Source: Burkholderia sp. Ax-1719 (lineage in GTDB: Bacteria; Pseudomonadota; Gammaproteobacteria; Burkholderiales; Burkholderiaceae). Taken from it: a DNA stretch of 64,000 nucleotides. Positions 1 through 8,370 of this stretch are shown here, one piece after another; position 1 is the first letter of the stretch; every line of letters begins with the position of its first letter. Where the stretch lies: the NCBI RefSeq assembly GCF_011753055.1, contig NZ_VWWJ01000010.1:62001-126000 (forward strand). The letters are read 5' to 3'. Under the pieces are notes generated by a model, which was given only the letters and a program-made list of their open reading frames with translations, was not told the origin of the DNA and did no database searches. Both the position numbers and the translations under genes were made by a program.

Positions 1-2
1 GC

Positions 3-161
3 AGTTGCGGCACTTGCCGCACGCGCATTCTGGAAGGCGCGGTCGCCTATCCGGATCAGCCGCCTGCCGCCGCCGTAGGCGAACACGAGGCGCTGATCTG
101 CTGCGCCGTGCCCGCCGCAAGCGACGACGACTCAACACCCAGGCTGGTGCTCGACCTGTAA
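3..161 (+). CDS. C-terminal end of a PDR/VanB-type oxidoreductase (2Fe-2S ferredoxin domain), partial
   Basis: The reading frame entering from the left edge gives about 52 residues beginning SCGTCRTRILEG and ending TPRLVLDL before a TAA. A CGxC cluster-binding segment followed by a leucine-rich LVLDL terminus is characteristic of the plant-type [2Fe-2S] ferredoxin domain that closes phthalate-dioxygenase-reductase and vanillate-demethylase-reductase family proteins. Such proteins pass electrons from NAD(P)H through FMN to a Rieske oxygenase. One more cluster cysteine is visible downstream (LICC). The FMN and NAD domains and the partner oxygenase lie outside the window, so the substrate is unknown. 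Confidence 0.75.
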   Translation, partial: SCGTCRTRILEGAVAYPDQPPAAAVGEHEALICCAVPAASDDDSTPRLVLDL

Positions 162-246
162 GCGCATGGACCACGCGACGATGCTACCCCACTGTATACT
201 GCGGGCACCTGTCACCTTTGTTCCGCCCTTGCGCGGACCCCGCGCT

Positions 247-1149
247 ATGGACCGTCTGCAGGCGATGACCGCTTTCCTCTCGGTAGTGGACAACGGCGGT
301 TTCGCCGCCGCGGCGCGCAAGCTCAAAGTCTCGCCTTCCGTCATCACGCGCATCGTCAGCGAACTCGAAGACACGCTGGGCGTACGACTTTTGACCCGCA
401 CCACGCGCATCGTGCGCGTGACCGAGGCGGGCGCGGGCTATGCCGATAGCTGCCGGCGCATTCTCAGCGATATCGAAGAAGCCGATCACGCCGTCGCGGG
501 AAGCCTGGAGGTGCCGCGAGGACTCCTGAGCATTACCGCATCGGTATTGTTTGGGCGCATTTTCGTTACACCCATCGTGCTCGACTATCTGCGCACTTAT
601 GACGATGCCGATGTGCGCTGCTGGTTTCTCGACCGGCTGGTGAATCTGATCGACGAAGGTATCGACGTGGGCGTGCGGATCGGCGAACTGGCCGATTCGT
701 CGATGCAAGCCGTGCGCGTGGGCAGCGTGCGACGCGTGGTGGTCGCTTCGCCGGATTACCTCGCAAAGCACGGCGTGCCCGCACGCCCCGACCAGCTCGA
801 CGGCCATGTGCTGATTACGGTGAGCGGCGCGTCGTCACTGCCCGAATGGCGCTTTGGCGCGGGCGCGCCCCGCATGACGGCACAAAAGCGCGCGCGCCTT
901 TCCACCACCACCAACGATTCCGCCATCAGCGCCGCTGCCGACGGCTTCGGCCTCACTCAGGCGCTCTCCTATCAGGTCGCGCAGCAGCTCGAAGCCGGCC
1001 GCCTGCAGATCGTGATGGCCGATTACGAGCCGCAGCCGCTGCCAATTCACGTGCTGCACCGCGAAGGCCGCCACGCCACCCGCAAGGTGCGGGCGTTTCT
1101 CGATCTGGCGATCGAGCGTCTGCGCGCGAATGCCTCGCTCAATCCCTAG
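247..1149 (+). CDS. LysR-family transcriptional regulator
   Basis: A 300-residue LysR-type regulator. Residues 1-60 form the winged helix-turn-helix, with the typical alanine-rich FAAAARKLKVSPSVITRIV segment, and the rest is the periplasmic-binding-protein-like effector domain. I chose the ATG at 247 because residues line up with the usual LysR N-terminus (MDRLQAMTAFLSVVDNGGF); the frame stays open upstream to 166 but that extension does not look like protein. The gene lies 33 bp before and on the same strand as the quinone oxidoreductase, so the two may be co-transcribed. The effector molecule cannot be read from sequence. Confidence 0.88.
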   Translation: MDRLQAMTAFLSVVDNGGFAAAARKLKVSPSVITRIVSELEDTLGVRLLTRTTRIVRVTEAGAGYADSCRRILSDIEEADHAVAGSLEVPRGLLSITASVLFGRIFVTPIVLDYLRTYDDADVRCWFLDRLVNLIDEGIDVGVRIGELADSSMQAVRVGSVRRVVVASPDYLAKHGVPARPDQLDGHVLITVSGASSLPEWRFGAGAPRMTAQKRARLSTTTNDSAISAAADGFGLTQALSYQVAQQLEAGRLQIVMADYEPQPLPIHVLHREGRHATRKVRAFLDLAIERLRANASLNP

Positions 1150-1182
1150 ACACTCGCTTCACACTGCATCATCGGAGATGCC

Positions 1183-2181
1183 ATGTCGTCCAACACCATG
1201 AAAGCCACGCTGCTGGCCGCGCCCAATGCGCCCTTCGCGCTCACCGACGTACCACGCCCTCGCGCCGCCGCAGGCGAAGTCCTCGTGCGCATTCACGCAA
1301 GCGCGGTGAATCCGCTCGACACCAAAATCCGGCGCGGCGCGGCCGGGCACGCGCAACACCCGCTGCCGGCCATTCTCGGCATCGACACGGCGGGCGAAGT
1401 CGTGGAAGTCGGCGAAGGTGTCACGGCGTTTCAATTGGGCGACAAGGTGTACGGCATGACTGGCGGAGTCGGCGGCGTGCAAGGCTCACTTGCGGAATCC
1501 GCGGCCGTCGATGCGCGCCTGCTCGCGCCCGCGCCTTCGACGCTGAGCCTGCGCGAAGCCGCTACATTGCCGCTGGCGTTCATCACGGCATGGGAAGGAC
1601 TGGTCGATCGTGCACGCGTGCAGCCCGGTCAGACTGTGCTCGTATTGGGCGGCACGGGCGCGGTTGGCCAGGCCGCGATCCAGCTCGCGAAGGCGCTGGG
1701 CGCGCAGGTATTCGCCACGGCGGGCGCAGCGCGTCGCGCGAATGTAGAACGATTCGGCATCCAAAGTATTGATAGCGCGACCGTCGATATAAAAGATATC
1801 GTTGCGCGCTACACGGACGGACGCGGCTTCGACGTGGTCTACGACACCGCGGGCGGCGAAAGCCTCGACCGCGCGTTTCATGCGGTCGCGCGCTTCGGCC
1901 ACGTGGTCAGCGCGCTAGGCTGGGGCACGCATGCGCTCGCGCCGCTGTCATTCCGCGCGGCCAGCTATTCGGGCGTGTTCACCCTGCTGCCCTTGCTAAC
2001 CGGCGAAGGCCGCGCCGCGCATGGCGAGATCCTGCGCGAGATCGGCAAGCTCGCCGAACAGGGCAAGATCGATGTCACGCTCGACGCGCGCCGCTTCACG
2101 CTGGCGAATGTCGACGATGCGCATGCACTGGTGGAAACACGCCAGGCCGAGGGCAAGGTCGTTGTCGATATCGACGTCTAG
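1183..2181 (+). CDS. Zinc-independent NADP-dependent quinone oxidoreductase (MDR superfamily)
   Basis: A 332-residue medium-chain dehydrogenase/reductase. The N-terminal GroES-like domain contains the NPLDTKIRRG segment typical of quinone oxidoreductases. The Rossmann nucleotide-binding motif GGTGAVGQAAIQLAKALG is at about residues 155-172. The cysteine/histidine set that binds zinc in alcohol dehydrogenases is absent, so NADPH-dependent reduction of quinones or enones is the likely chemistry. It follows the LysR gene closely on the same strand and may be under its control. The physiological substrate is unknown. Confidence 0.85.
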   Translation: MSSNTMKATLLAAPNAPFALTDVPRPRAAAGEVLVRIHASAVNPLDTKIRRGAAGHAQHPLPAILGIDTAGEVVEVGEGVTAFQLGDKVYGMTGGVGGVQGSLAESAAVDARLLAPAPSTLSLREAATLPLAFITAWEGLVDRARVQPGQTVLVLGGTGAVGQAAIQLAKALGAQVFATAGAARRANVERFGIQSIDSATVDIKDIVARYTDGRGFDVVYDTAGGESLDRAFHAVARFGHVVSALGWGTHALAPLSFRAASYSGVFTLLPLLTGEGRAAHGEILREIGKLAEQGKIDVTLDARRFTLANVDDAHALVETRQAEGKVVVDIDV

Positions 2182-2207
2182 CAACTCACCGGGCAATGCG
2201 CAATGCG

Positions 2208-2615
2208 CTAGGCCGCGAGATCGAATTCGATGCGGATGCCGCCCGGCTCGTACACCATCATGTGCCGTTTCGGGCCTTTGCCCAGCAGCTCCGGCCCAAA
2301 CTCCACGCGCGCGCCAGGCCAGTTCGACACACGCTCGAACAGCGTGGCGAACGCCGCTTCGCTGGCCGCGCGCAGCGCGAGGTGATGCAAGCCGATATTG
2401 GCCTTGCGATCGAAATCGACGCCCTTATCCGCGTCGGTGCGCTGCCAGAGCGTCACGAGCACATGACCGTCCGAGACGAAAATCGCCGGGTATTCGGGCC
2501 GCTCGCCCACCTTCTTCCAGCCCAGGCAGTCGATAAAGAATGCGCTAGTGGCCGCAAGATCCTTCGCGGTGAGTCCGACGTGATCAATGCCTGCGGTCAG
2601 CGTTTGCGTGCTCAT
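2208..2615 (-). CDS. VOC (glyoxalase/bleomycin-resistance fold) family protein
   Basis: A 135-residue single-domain vicinal-oxygen-chelate protein. It starts with the typical IDHVGLTAKDLAATSAFFIDCLGW strand-helix and ends with YEPGGIRIEFDL. Possible metal ligands are the early His (IDH), a central His (LHHLAL) and the late Glu (RIEFD). A GGAG ribosome-binding site sits 7 bp before the ATG. It follows the Lrp gene on the same strand after 57 bp and is probably co-transcribed with it. VOC proteins include glyoxalases, dioxygenases and resistance proteins, so no reaction can be assigned. Confidence 0.85.
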   Translation of the reverse strand: MSTQTLTAGIDHVGLTAKDLAATSAFFIDCLGWKKVGERPEYPAIFVSDGHVLVTLWQRTDADKGVDFDRKANIGLHHLALRAASEAAFATLFERVSNWPGARVEFGPELLGKGPKRHMMVYEPGGIRIEFDLAA

Positions 2616-2672
2616 GAACTGGCTCCTTTCGCCATGACGTGTGCTGGAACGAGGGAATTCAGACGCGGCGAT

Positions 2673-3152
2673 TCATTCTGCCGAAGAAACGAGCGGCACT
2701 TCCAGCCCGACCTTCACCCGGCTCATGCTCACCAGCGTCTTGAAGCGCTTCACATTATTGTTCGAGAAGAATAGCTGGCGCGTGAGTTCCGTGTACTGGT
2801 CCATGTCGCGCACGGCCAGAATCAGCACGAAATCCCATTCTCCCGCCACGTAATAGCACTGCTGGACCTGCGGGCAGCGCGCGAATGTGCGCTTCATCGC
2901 GTCGAGCAGATCGATCTGTTCGCTCTCCACTTCCACGTTCGCCACCACCGTAATCGGGTGGCCGGTCTTCTCGGGCGAAACGATGGCCGCGTAGCGGTCG
3001 ATCACGCCCTCGTCCGCAAGCCGACGCAGCCGTCGATTAACAGCCGCTGTCGAGAGATTCACGCGTGCGCCCAGTTCGCTCTGCGGAGTCTGGGCGTCGC
3101 GCTGCACCTCCATTAGAAGTTTGCAATCGAAGGCGTCGAGTTCGGTCGCCAT
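2673..3152 (-). CDS. Lrp/AsnC-family transcriptional regulator
   Basis: A 159-residue feast/famine regulator. An N-terminal helix-turn-helix (LDAFDCKLLMEVQRDAQTPQ onward to LSTAAVNRRLRRLADEGVI) is followed by the RAM/ligand-binding domain (YYVAGEWDFVLILAVRDMDQYTEL), which in this family usually senses an amino acid. It is divergent from the diaminopropionate ammonia-lyase operon across a 152-bp, relatively AT-rich gap. It is therefore the obvious candidate regulator of that operon and of its own transcript. Confidence 0.9.
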   Translation of the reverse strand: MATELDAFDCKLLMEVQRDAQTPQSELGARVNLSTAAVNRRLRRLADEGVIDRYAAIVSPEKTGHPITVVANVEVESEQIDLLDAMKRTFARCPQVQQCYYVAGEWDFVLILAVRDMDQYTELTRQLFFSNNNVKRFKTLVSMSRVKVGLEVPLVSSAE

Positions 3153-3304
3153 AACGCTGGCCTCTGGAGAAACGAGATTTTTTTGCAGGAAACCCCGCGA
3201 TTATGCGATTTTTTCACGGCACCTGCGCAATATGATTTCAGCACTGAGGGCGCGTGCTGCGCCTCCCATCCTTATCGGGCCTTGCTGCCCAGGAGTGCTG
3301 CTTC

Positions 3305-4534
3305 ATGTCGACTGCGATGTTCGTTGCCAATCCCCGCGCGCTGCGCGCCCCGTATCCCGACGCGCTCGCGCGCATTCTCAACGTCGCCGCCGGCGATGAA
3401 AGCCGCGCGTGGCTTTCGCATTGGGAGGCAATCAGCGCGCAGCCCACTCCGCTCGTCGAACTGCCGGGCGCGGCGGCACAACTCGGCGTCGCGCAGGTGA
3501 GCGTAAAGGACGAATCGTTCCGCTCGCCGCTGGGCAGTTTCAAGGCGCTGGGCGCGCCGATCGCGCTGATGCGCCTTATTCTGCGCCTGTGGCCCGAGCA
3601 CACGCTCGATCCGCAGGCGCTGATTCAAGGCCGCTATCGCGAGATGCTCACGCATCTCACCGTCATCAGCGCAACCGACGGCAACCACGGCAAGGCGCTC
3701 GCTGCCGCCGCGCAGTCGATCGGCTGCGAGTGCGTGATCGTGCTGCACGCCAACGTGAGCGTCGAGCGCGAGCAGGCCATCGCCGCCTACGGCGCGCGCA
3801 TCGTGCGCATCGCGGGGAATTACGACGAATCGGTCGAGCACGCGGCGAAGCTTGCGCGCGACAATGGCTGGCACGTGGTCTCCGATACCTCGTACGAAGG
3901 CTATGAAGCGATCCCGCGCGACGTGATGCAGGGCTACGGCGCGATTGCAGCCGAAATCGTCGAACAGACACGCGACACCGCCTTCACGCATGTCTTTCTG
4001 CAAGGTGGCGTGGGCGGCCTCGCCGCGGGTGTTGCCAGCTATCTGTGGGAGATTTACGGCGACGCGCGGCCGCGCTTTATCGTGGTCGAGCCGCGCCAGG
4101 CCGATTGCCTCTATCAAAGCGCACTCGCGGGCCGCGCGGAAAAGGCGACCGGCTCGGTCGATTCGGTGATGGCGGGACTGGCGTGCGGCGAAACCTCGCC
4201 GCTCGCGTGGCAGATTCTTGAGGCATGCGTGGACGATTTCATGCTGATCGAAGACGACGACGCGGTCGCTGCAATGCGTACATTAGCGGCAGGCGAAAAC
4301 GGCGACGTGCCGCTGGTTTCCGGCGAATCAGGCGCAGCAGGTTTCGCCGGGCTCGCAAAACTCATAGGCGATGCGGAACTCGCTCGCGCCGCCGGTCTGA
4401 ACGCGCAATCACGCGTGCTGGTCATCAGCACCGAAGGCGCGACTGCGCCCGGCGTCTACGCAACACTCGTGGGCGAAGCCGCCGAAGCAGTGGCCGCGCG
4501 CCGCGACGAACGCCTCGCCGTAGTTGCACCGTAA
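3305..4534 (+). CDS. dpaL: Diaminopropionate ammonia-lyase
   Basis: A 409-residue fold-type II PLP enzyme. The Schiff-base lysine lies in LGSFKALGAP (about residue 80), the serine/glycine phosphate-binding loop is GGVGGLAAGV, and SATDGNHGKALA is the substrate loop typical of the threonine-dehydratase superfamily. The overall pattern matches diaminopropionate ammonia-lyase (DpaL, YgeX), which converts 2,3-diaminopropionate to pyruvate and two ammonia. I chose the ATG at 3305, preceded by AGGAG, over open upstream codons. It is the first gene of an operon with two M20-type hydrolases; in E. coli ygeX is likewise followed by the M20 peptidase gene ygeY. Confidence 0.85.
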   Translation: MSTAMFVANPRALRAPYPDALARILNVAAGDESRAWLSHWEAISAQPTPLVELPGAAAQLGVAQVSVKDESFRSPLGSFKALGAPIALMRLILRLWPEHTLDPQALIQGRYREMLTHLTVISATDGNHGKALAAAAQSIGCECVIVLHANVSVEREQAIAAYGARIVRIAGNYDESVEHAAKLARDNGWHVVSDTSYEGYEAIPRDVMQGYGAIAAEIVEQTRDTAFTHVFLQGGVGGLAAGVASYLWEIYGDARPRFIVVEPRQADCLYQSALAGRAEKATGSVDSVMAGLACGETSPLAWQILEACVDDFMLIEDDDAVAAMRTLAAGENGDVPLVSGESGAAGFAGLAKLIGDAELARAAGLNAQSRVLVISTEGATAPGVYATLVGEAAEAVAARRDERLAVVAP

Positions 4535-4556
4535 CGCCCAGAACAAGGACACGCTC

Positions 4557-5720
4557 ATGGAAAGCACGCTGCAAGGCCAACTCAAAAGCTGGCGTCATCA
4601 CCTGCATCAGCGGCCCGAAACGGGCTTCGAGGAAGTCGATACTTCCGCCTTTGTTGCGAACATCCTCACGACGCTGGGGCTGGAAGTGGCGCGCGGCATC
4701 GGCGGCACCGGGCTGGTGGCGACGCTGCGCGTGGGCAGCAGCCCGCGCGTCATCGGCCTGCGCGCCGATATGGATGCGCTCAATATCGCCGAACACGCAC
4801 CGGGCCGCGCGCACGCCTCGCTCAACGCGGGCAAGATGCACGCCTGCGGGCACGACGGCCATATGTCGATGATCCTCGGCGCGGCGCGCCTGCTGGCCGA
4901 GCGGCGCGACTTCGACGGCACGGTGCGTTTCATCTTCCAGCCCGCCGAAGAACACGGACGCGGCGCCAAGGCGATGATGGCCGACGGCCTGTTCGAACGC
5001 TTTCCCGTGGATGCGATCTTCGGCGCACACAATATGCCGGGCATGCGCGCGGGCACGTTCGCCACGCGCGCGGGCGGCATCATGGCCAGCGAAGATAACT
5101 TCGTTATCCATATCAAGGCGCGCGGTACGCACGCCGCGCGACCGCATATGGGGATCGATCCGATTGTGATCGCCTCGCAGATCGTGCTTGCGCTGCAGAC
5201 CATTGTGTCGCGCAATCTTGATCCAGGTCTGCAGGCCGTGATCTCGTGCACGGAGTTCATCACGGACGGCATCCGCAACGTCATTCCCTCCAACGTCACG
5301 ATCAAGGGCGACACGCGCAGCTATGCGAAGGACGTCCAGACGTTGCTGGAAACGCGCATGCGCGAGATCAGCGAAGGCATTTGCCGCATGCATGGCGCGG
5401 AATGTCACTTCGAATATACGCATGAATTTGCGCCTACGGTCAATTCACCAGAGTATGTCGATCTCGCCGTGAAGGCGGCACAGAACGTTGCAGGCGCAAC
5501 CGCTGTCGATGCAAACGTTCAGCCGATGATGATCTCCGAGGACTTTGGCGCGTTTTTGCAGGCCGTGCCCGGCAATTTCATCTTTATCGGCAATGGCGAA
5601 ACCAATGCGCACGGCGGCGTGCCGCTGCACAACGCCACCTACGATTTCAACGACGACATTCTGGAAACCGGCGCGCGTTACTTCGCGGAAATCGTACGGC
5701 TCGCACTGCCGCGCAGTTGA
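4557..5720 (+). CDS. M20 family amidohydrolase/aminoacylase
   Basis: A 387-residue M20D-type metallo-amidohydrolase similar to hippurate hydrolase and N-acyl-amino-acid deacylases. Metal and catalytic motifs visible are HACGHDGHMSMI (about residue 95), FQPAEEHGRGAKAM (about 128) and the IFGAHNMPGM segment, with the dimerisation domain between them. The ATG at 4557 is 22 bp after the dpaL stop and preceded by AAGGA. The likely role is to release an amino acid or diamino acid from an acylated precursor so that the ammonia-lyase can use it; that link is inferred from operon order only. Confidence 0.85.
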   Translation: MESTLQGQLKSWRHHLHQRPETGFEEVDTSAFVANILTTLGLEVARGIGGTGLVATLRVGSSPRVIGLRADMDALNIAEHAPGRAHASLNAGKMHACGHDGHMSMILGAARLLAERRDFDGTVRFIFQPAEEHGRGAKAMMADGLFERFPVDAIFGAHNMPGMRAGTFATRAGGIMASEDNFVIHIKARGTHAARPHMGIDPIVIASQIVLALQTIVSRNLDPGLQAVISCTEFITDGIRNVIPSNVTIKGDTRSYAKDVQTLLETRMREISEGICRMHGAECHFEYTHEFAPTVNSPEYVDLAVKAAQNVAGATAVDANVQPMMISEDFGAFLQAVPGNFIFIGNGETNAHGGVPLHNATYDFNDDILETGARYFAEIVRLALPRS

Positions 5721-5755
5721 GCCGCCTACGCCCCTCCACCTACGATAGACAGCAG

Positions 5756-7012
5756 ATGAATACCGATACGACCTTGCATATCAACGGCGCGCGCCTGATC
5801 CAGCAACTCCAGCAACTGGGCGAAATCGGCGCGGATCATGAAGCGGGCGGACGCACCCGCATCGCGCTGACCGACGCCGAACGCGCGGGCCGCGATCAGG
5901 TGGCGGCGTGGATGCGCGAACTCGATCTCGACGTGCGCGTCGACCGCATTGGCAATCTGTTCGGCACGCTGCGCGCCGAAGCTGACAATGGCGACGGCAC
6001 GCACCAGCCGCTGATGATGGGTTCGCATATCGACACCGTGAAGAATGCGGGCGCGCTCGACGGCTGCTATGGCGTGCTGGCCGGGCTTGCAGTGGCGCGC
6101 GCGTTCCGCGAAGCCGGCGTGAAGCCGCGCCGCTCGATTACCATCGGCGCGTTCACCAATGAGGAAGGCGTGCGTTATCAGCCGGATATGATGGGATCAC
6201 TGGTGTACGCAGGCGGTCTCGATGTGGAAACGGCGCTTGCGACCGTGGGTATCGACGGCACGCGGCTGGGCGACGAGCTGGCGCGCATTGGCTATGCGGG
6301 CGATCTGGAGCCAGGCGCGATCGTGCCGCACGAATACGTCGAACTGCATATCGAGCAAGGGCCGATACTCGAAGCCGAGCAGATCCAGATTGGCGTGGTC
6401 GAAAACCTTCAGGGCATTTCCTGGCAGCAGATCACGGTGCAGGGCAACGCGAATCACGCGGGCACCACACCCACGCATCTACGCCATGACGCAGGCTGGG
6501 TGGCCGCCGCCACCATCGCGTTCCTGCGCGAGCTTGCCGTGACGTCAGGCACGACGCTCGCGACAACGGGCATGCTGCGTATCGAGCCGAACGTCATCAA
6601 CGTGATTCCGCGCAAGGCGGTTTTTACCGTGGATTTGCGCGATCCCGATGAACAGCGGCTGCAGGATGCGGAGCAAAAGCTCGCCGCGTTCCTCGATCAG
6701 ATTGCGGAGAAAGAAGGGGTTTCGGTCAGCGCCGAGCGTCTGGTGCGTTTCGAGCCGGTGGTGTTCGATGCGGGCATTGCCGCGACGATTGAGGCGTCGG
6801 CGCAAGCGCTGGGGTTTTCGCATCGGCGTATGACGTCCGGTGCCGGTCACGATGCGCAGATGATTGCGCGCATTGCGCCTGCCGCGATGATTTTCGTACC
6901 GAGCCGTGGCGGCATCAGCCACAACCCACGCGAACATACCGACGATGAGCAGTTGATCGACGGCGCGCGGGTGCTGCTCGATGTGGTGTTGCGGCGGCTC
7001 TCCGTGAACTGA
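5756..7012 (+). CDS. Zn-dependent hydrolase of the M20 hydantoinase/carbamoylase type
   Basis: A 418-residue M20C-type amidase resembling N-carbamoyl-L-amino-acid hydrolase, beta-ureidopropionase and allantoate amidohydrolase. Signature motifs are GSHIDTVKNAGALDG (about residue 88), FTNEEGVRYQP (about 135), HIEQGPILE (about 200) and GAGHDAQM near the C-terminus. The ATG at 5756 is taken as the start because family proteins begin just before INGARLIQQLQQLGEIG. It is the third gene of the dpaL operon, 35 bp after the M20D gene. Hydrolysis of a carbamoylated amino acid feeding the same pathway is plausible but not shown. Confidence 0.83.
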   Translation: MNTDTTLHINGARLIQQLQQLGEIGADHEAGGRTRIALTDAERAGRDQVAAWMRELDLDVRVDRIGNLFGTLRAEADNGDGTHQPLMMGSHIDTVKNAGALDGCYGVLAGLAVARAFREAGVKPRRSITIGAFTNEEGVRYQPDMMGSLVYAGGLDVETALATVGIDGTRLGDELARIGYAGDLEPGAIVPHEYVELHIEQGPILEAEQIQIGVVENLQGISWQQITVQGNANHAGTTPTHLRHDAGWVAAATIAFLRELAVTSGTTLATTGMLRIEPNVINVIPRKAVFTVDLRDPDEQRLQDAEQKLAAFLDQIAEKEGVSVSAERLVRFEPVVFDAGIAATIEASAQALGFSHRRMTSGAGHDAQMIARIAPAAMIFVPSRGGISHNPREHTDDEQLIDGARVLLDVVLRRLSVN

Positions 7013-7063
7013 TTCGCCATCCTTATCGAATTCTTCCCACGAATCCGCCATATCGGCTGCTGA

Positions 7064-7079
7064 TGTGCGTTATTGCACA
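7064..7079. promoter_or_regulatory. Inverted repeat upstream of the DeoR-type gene
   Basis: TGTGC and GCACA arms separated by GTTATT form a 16-bp palindrome-like site in the 162-bp gap before the regulator gene. It could be a protein-binding site; the 5-bp arms and lack of a T-run argue against a terminator. Confidence 0.35.
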
Positions 7080-7109
7080 AAGGCGGCCAATCGGCGCGCC
7101 TCCTCTTGT

Positions 7110-7115
7110 TATAAT
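7110..7115 (+). promoter_or_regulatory. Candidate -10 element (TATAAT) for the DeoR-type gene
   Basis: A perfect TATAAT lies 60 bp before the start codon, inside TTGTTATAATCC. No good -35 hexamer is visible 17 bp upstream, so this would be an activator-dependent or weak promoter. The overlapping TGTTA matches one half of the palindrome at 14117-14132, which would fit autoregulation. Confidence 0.4.
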
Positions 7116-7174
7116 CCTCTCATCCACATGCCATAAAACGCGCTTCGCGCCGCATTCAGTCCCTCAGGACTTCC

Positions 7175-7900
7175 ATGCTGAAATCTGAACGTCTTTCCGC
7201 ACTCGCCGACGCCATCGCTCAACACAAGGTCGTGCATCTGCGCGATGCAGCCGCGCTGCTGGGCGTATCGGAAATGACGGTACGCCGCGATATCGCCGCC
7301 AGCGACCAATTCACCTATCTGCGCGGCTATATCGTCAGCGCGACCGACGTGCAGAACGGCGCGGGCTATTCGCTGGAGCAGGAAAAGGATCATTTCGCGC
7401 AGGCCAAGGCCGAAGCCTCTGCCATTGCAGCGAAACTGATCGACGATAACGATACCCTCTTCGTCGATTGCGGCACGACGCTCACCACGCTCGCGCGTCT
7501 GATTCCCGCCGATCTTCATGTGACCGTCGTGTGTTATTCGCTGAATGTCGCGGAGATCCTGCGCCGCAAGCCCAATGTCCGGATGATGCTGCTAGGCGGC
7601 CTCTATGTTCCCGCGTCCGATTCGTTTTCCGCTGACGAAACGCTCGATATCCTGCGCCGCATGGGCATCAACAAAGCCTTTATTTCGGCGGGCGGCGTGG
7701 ATGAAACGCGCGGCGTGACCTGCTGGAATTTTCACGAAGTGGCCATCAAGCAGGCGGCGATGCAAAGCGCCGTGGAACGGCATCTGGTGATCGACAGCAG
7801 CAAGTTCGGCGTGGTGAAGGCGGCGCGTTTCTCGCAGATCGGCGAATTCGATTCGATCATCACCGAAAACGGCCAGACGCTGCGCGAGCGCGCGGTTTGA
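7175..7900 (+). CDS. deoR: DeoR-family repressor of the deoxynucleoside operon
   Basis: A 241-residue DeoR-type regulator. An N-terminal helix-turn-helix (residues 1-55, AALLGVSEMTVRRDI) is followed by the DeoR C-terminal sensor domain with FVDCGTTLTTLARLI and FISAGGVDETRGVTCWNFHE, which binds a phosphorylated sugar. The gene converges on the cdd end of the deo operon with 39 bp between stops. Its position beside deoA, deoB and deoC, and the DeoR-like palindrome at the far promoter, indicate that deoxyribose-5-phosphate is the inducer, as in enteric DeoR. Confidence 0.85.
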   Translation: MLKSERLSALADAIAQHKVVHLRDAAALLGVSEMTVRRDIAASDQFTYLRGYIVSATDVQNGAGYSLEQEKDHFAQAKAEASAIAAKLIDDNDTLFVDCGTTLTTLARLIPADLHVTVVCYSLNVAEILRRKPNVRMMLLGGLYVPASDSFSADETLDILRRMGINKAFISAGGVDETRGVTCWNFHEVAIKQAAMQSAVERHLVIDSSKFGVVKAARFSQIGEFDSIITENGQTLRERAV

Positions 7901-7939
7901 AGCGGCGGCACGCTCGCGCCACCGCATAGCTTCCAAGCC

Positions 7940-8341
7940 TTATTCCTGCGGATTCAGATAAAACGCTTCGGGCAGCAAGGCGTCGGCGCTCGTCACGCGC
8001 ACATCGCCCTTGAGATTCACGAGGATCACTTCCAGCGCGGGCGTGCCCAGTTCGATCATCACCTGACGGCATGCGCCACACGGCGCGACCGGCCCATCGG
8101 TTTCCGCAACTACCGCCATCGTGGCAAAGTCACCCGGCCGATAGCCCGCAGCGATGGCCGAAAACAAGGCCGTGCGTTCCGCGCAATTGCACAGGCCATA
8201 CGAGGCGTTTTCCACATTACAGCCGTGAAAGACCTTGCCGTCCTTCGTGCGCAGCGCGGCGCCTACCTTGAAGCGCGAATACGGCGCGTAGGCTTTTTCG
8301 CGGGCCGCTTTGGCGGCGTCGATCAGTGTCTGTGCTTCCAT
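7940..8341 (-). CDS. cdd: Cytidine deaminase
   Basis: A 133-residue homotetrameric-type cytidine deaminase that converts cytidine and deoxycytidine to uridine and deoxyuridine. Zinc and catalytic residues are visible in GCNVENASYGLCNCAERTAL (Cys ligand and proton-shuttle Glu) and in APCGACRQVM (two Cys ligands). Length equals the short Bacillus-type enzyme rather than the 294-residue E. coli form. It is the last gene of the reverse-strand deo operon, 29 bp after deoB. The gap repeats AAGGAC-like purine blocks that can act as the ribosome-binding site. Confidence 0.93.
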   Translation of the reverse strand: MEAQTLIDAAKAAREKAYAPYSRFKVGAALRTKDGKVFHGCNVENASYGLCNCAERTALFSAIAAGYRPGDFATMAVVAETDGPVAPCGACRQVMIELGTPALEVILVNLKGDVRVTSADALLPEAFYLNPQE

Positions 8342-8370
8342 GTCCTTGTCCTTATCGTTGTCCTTTTCGT

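Noticed and set aside
7064..7079. The TGTGC/GCACA repeat as a terminator of the dpaL operon
   Set aside because: The stem is only 5 bp and no T-run follows it.
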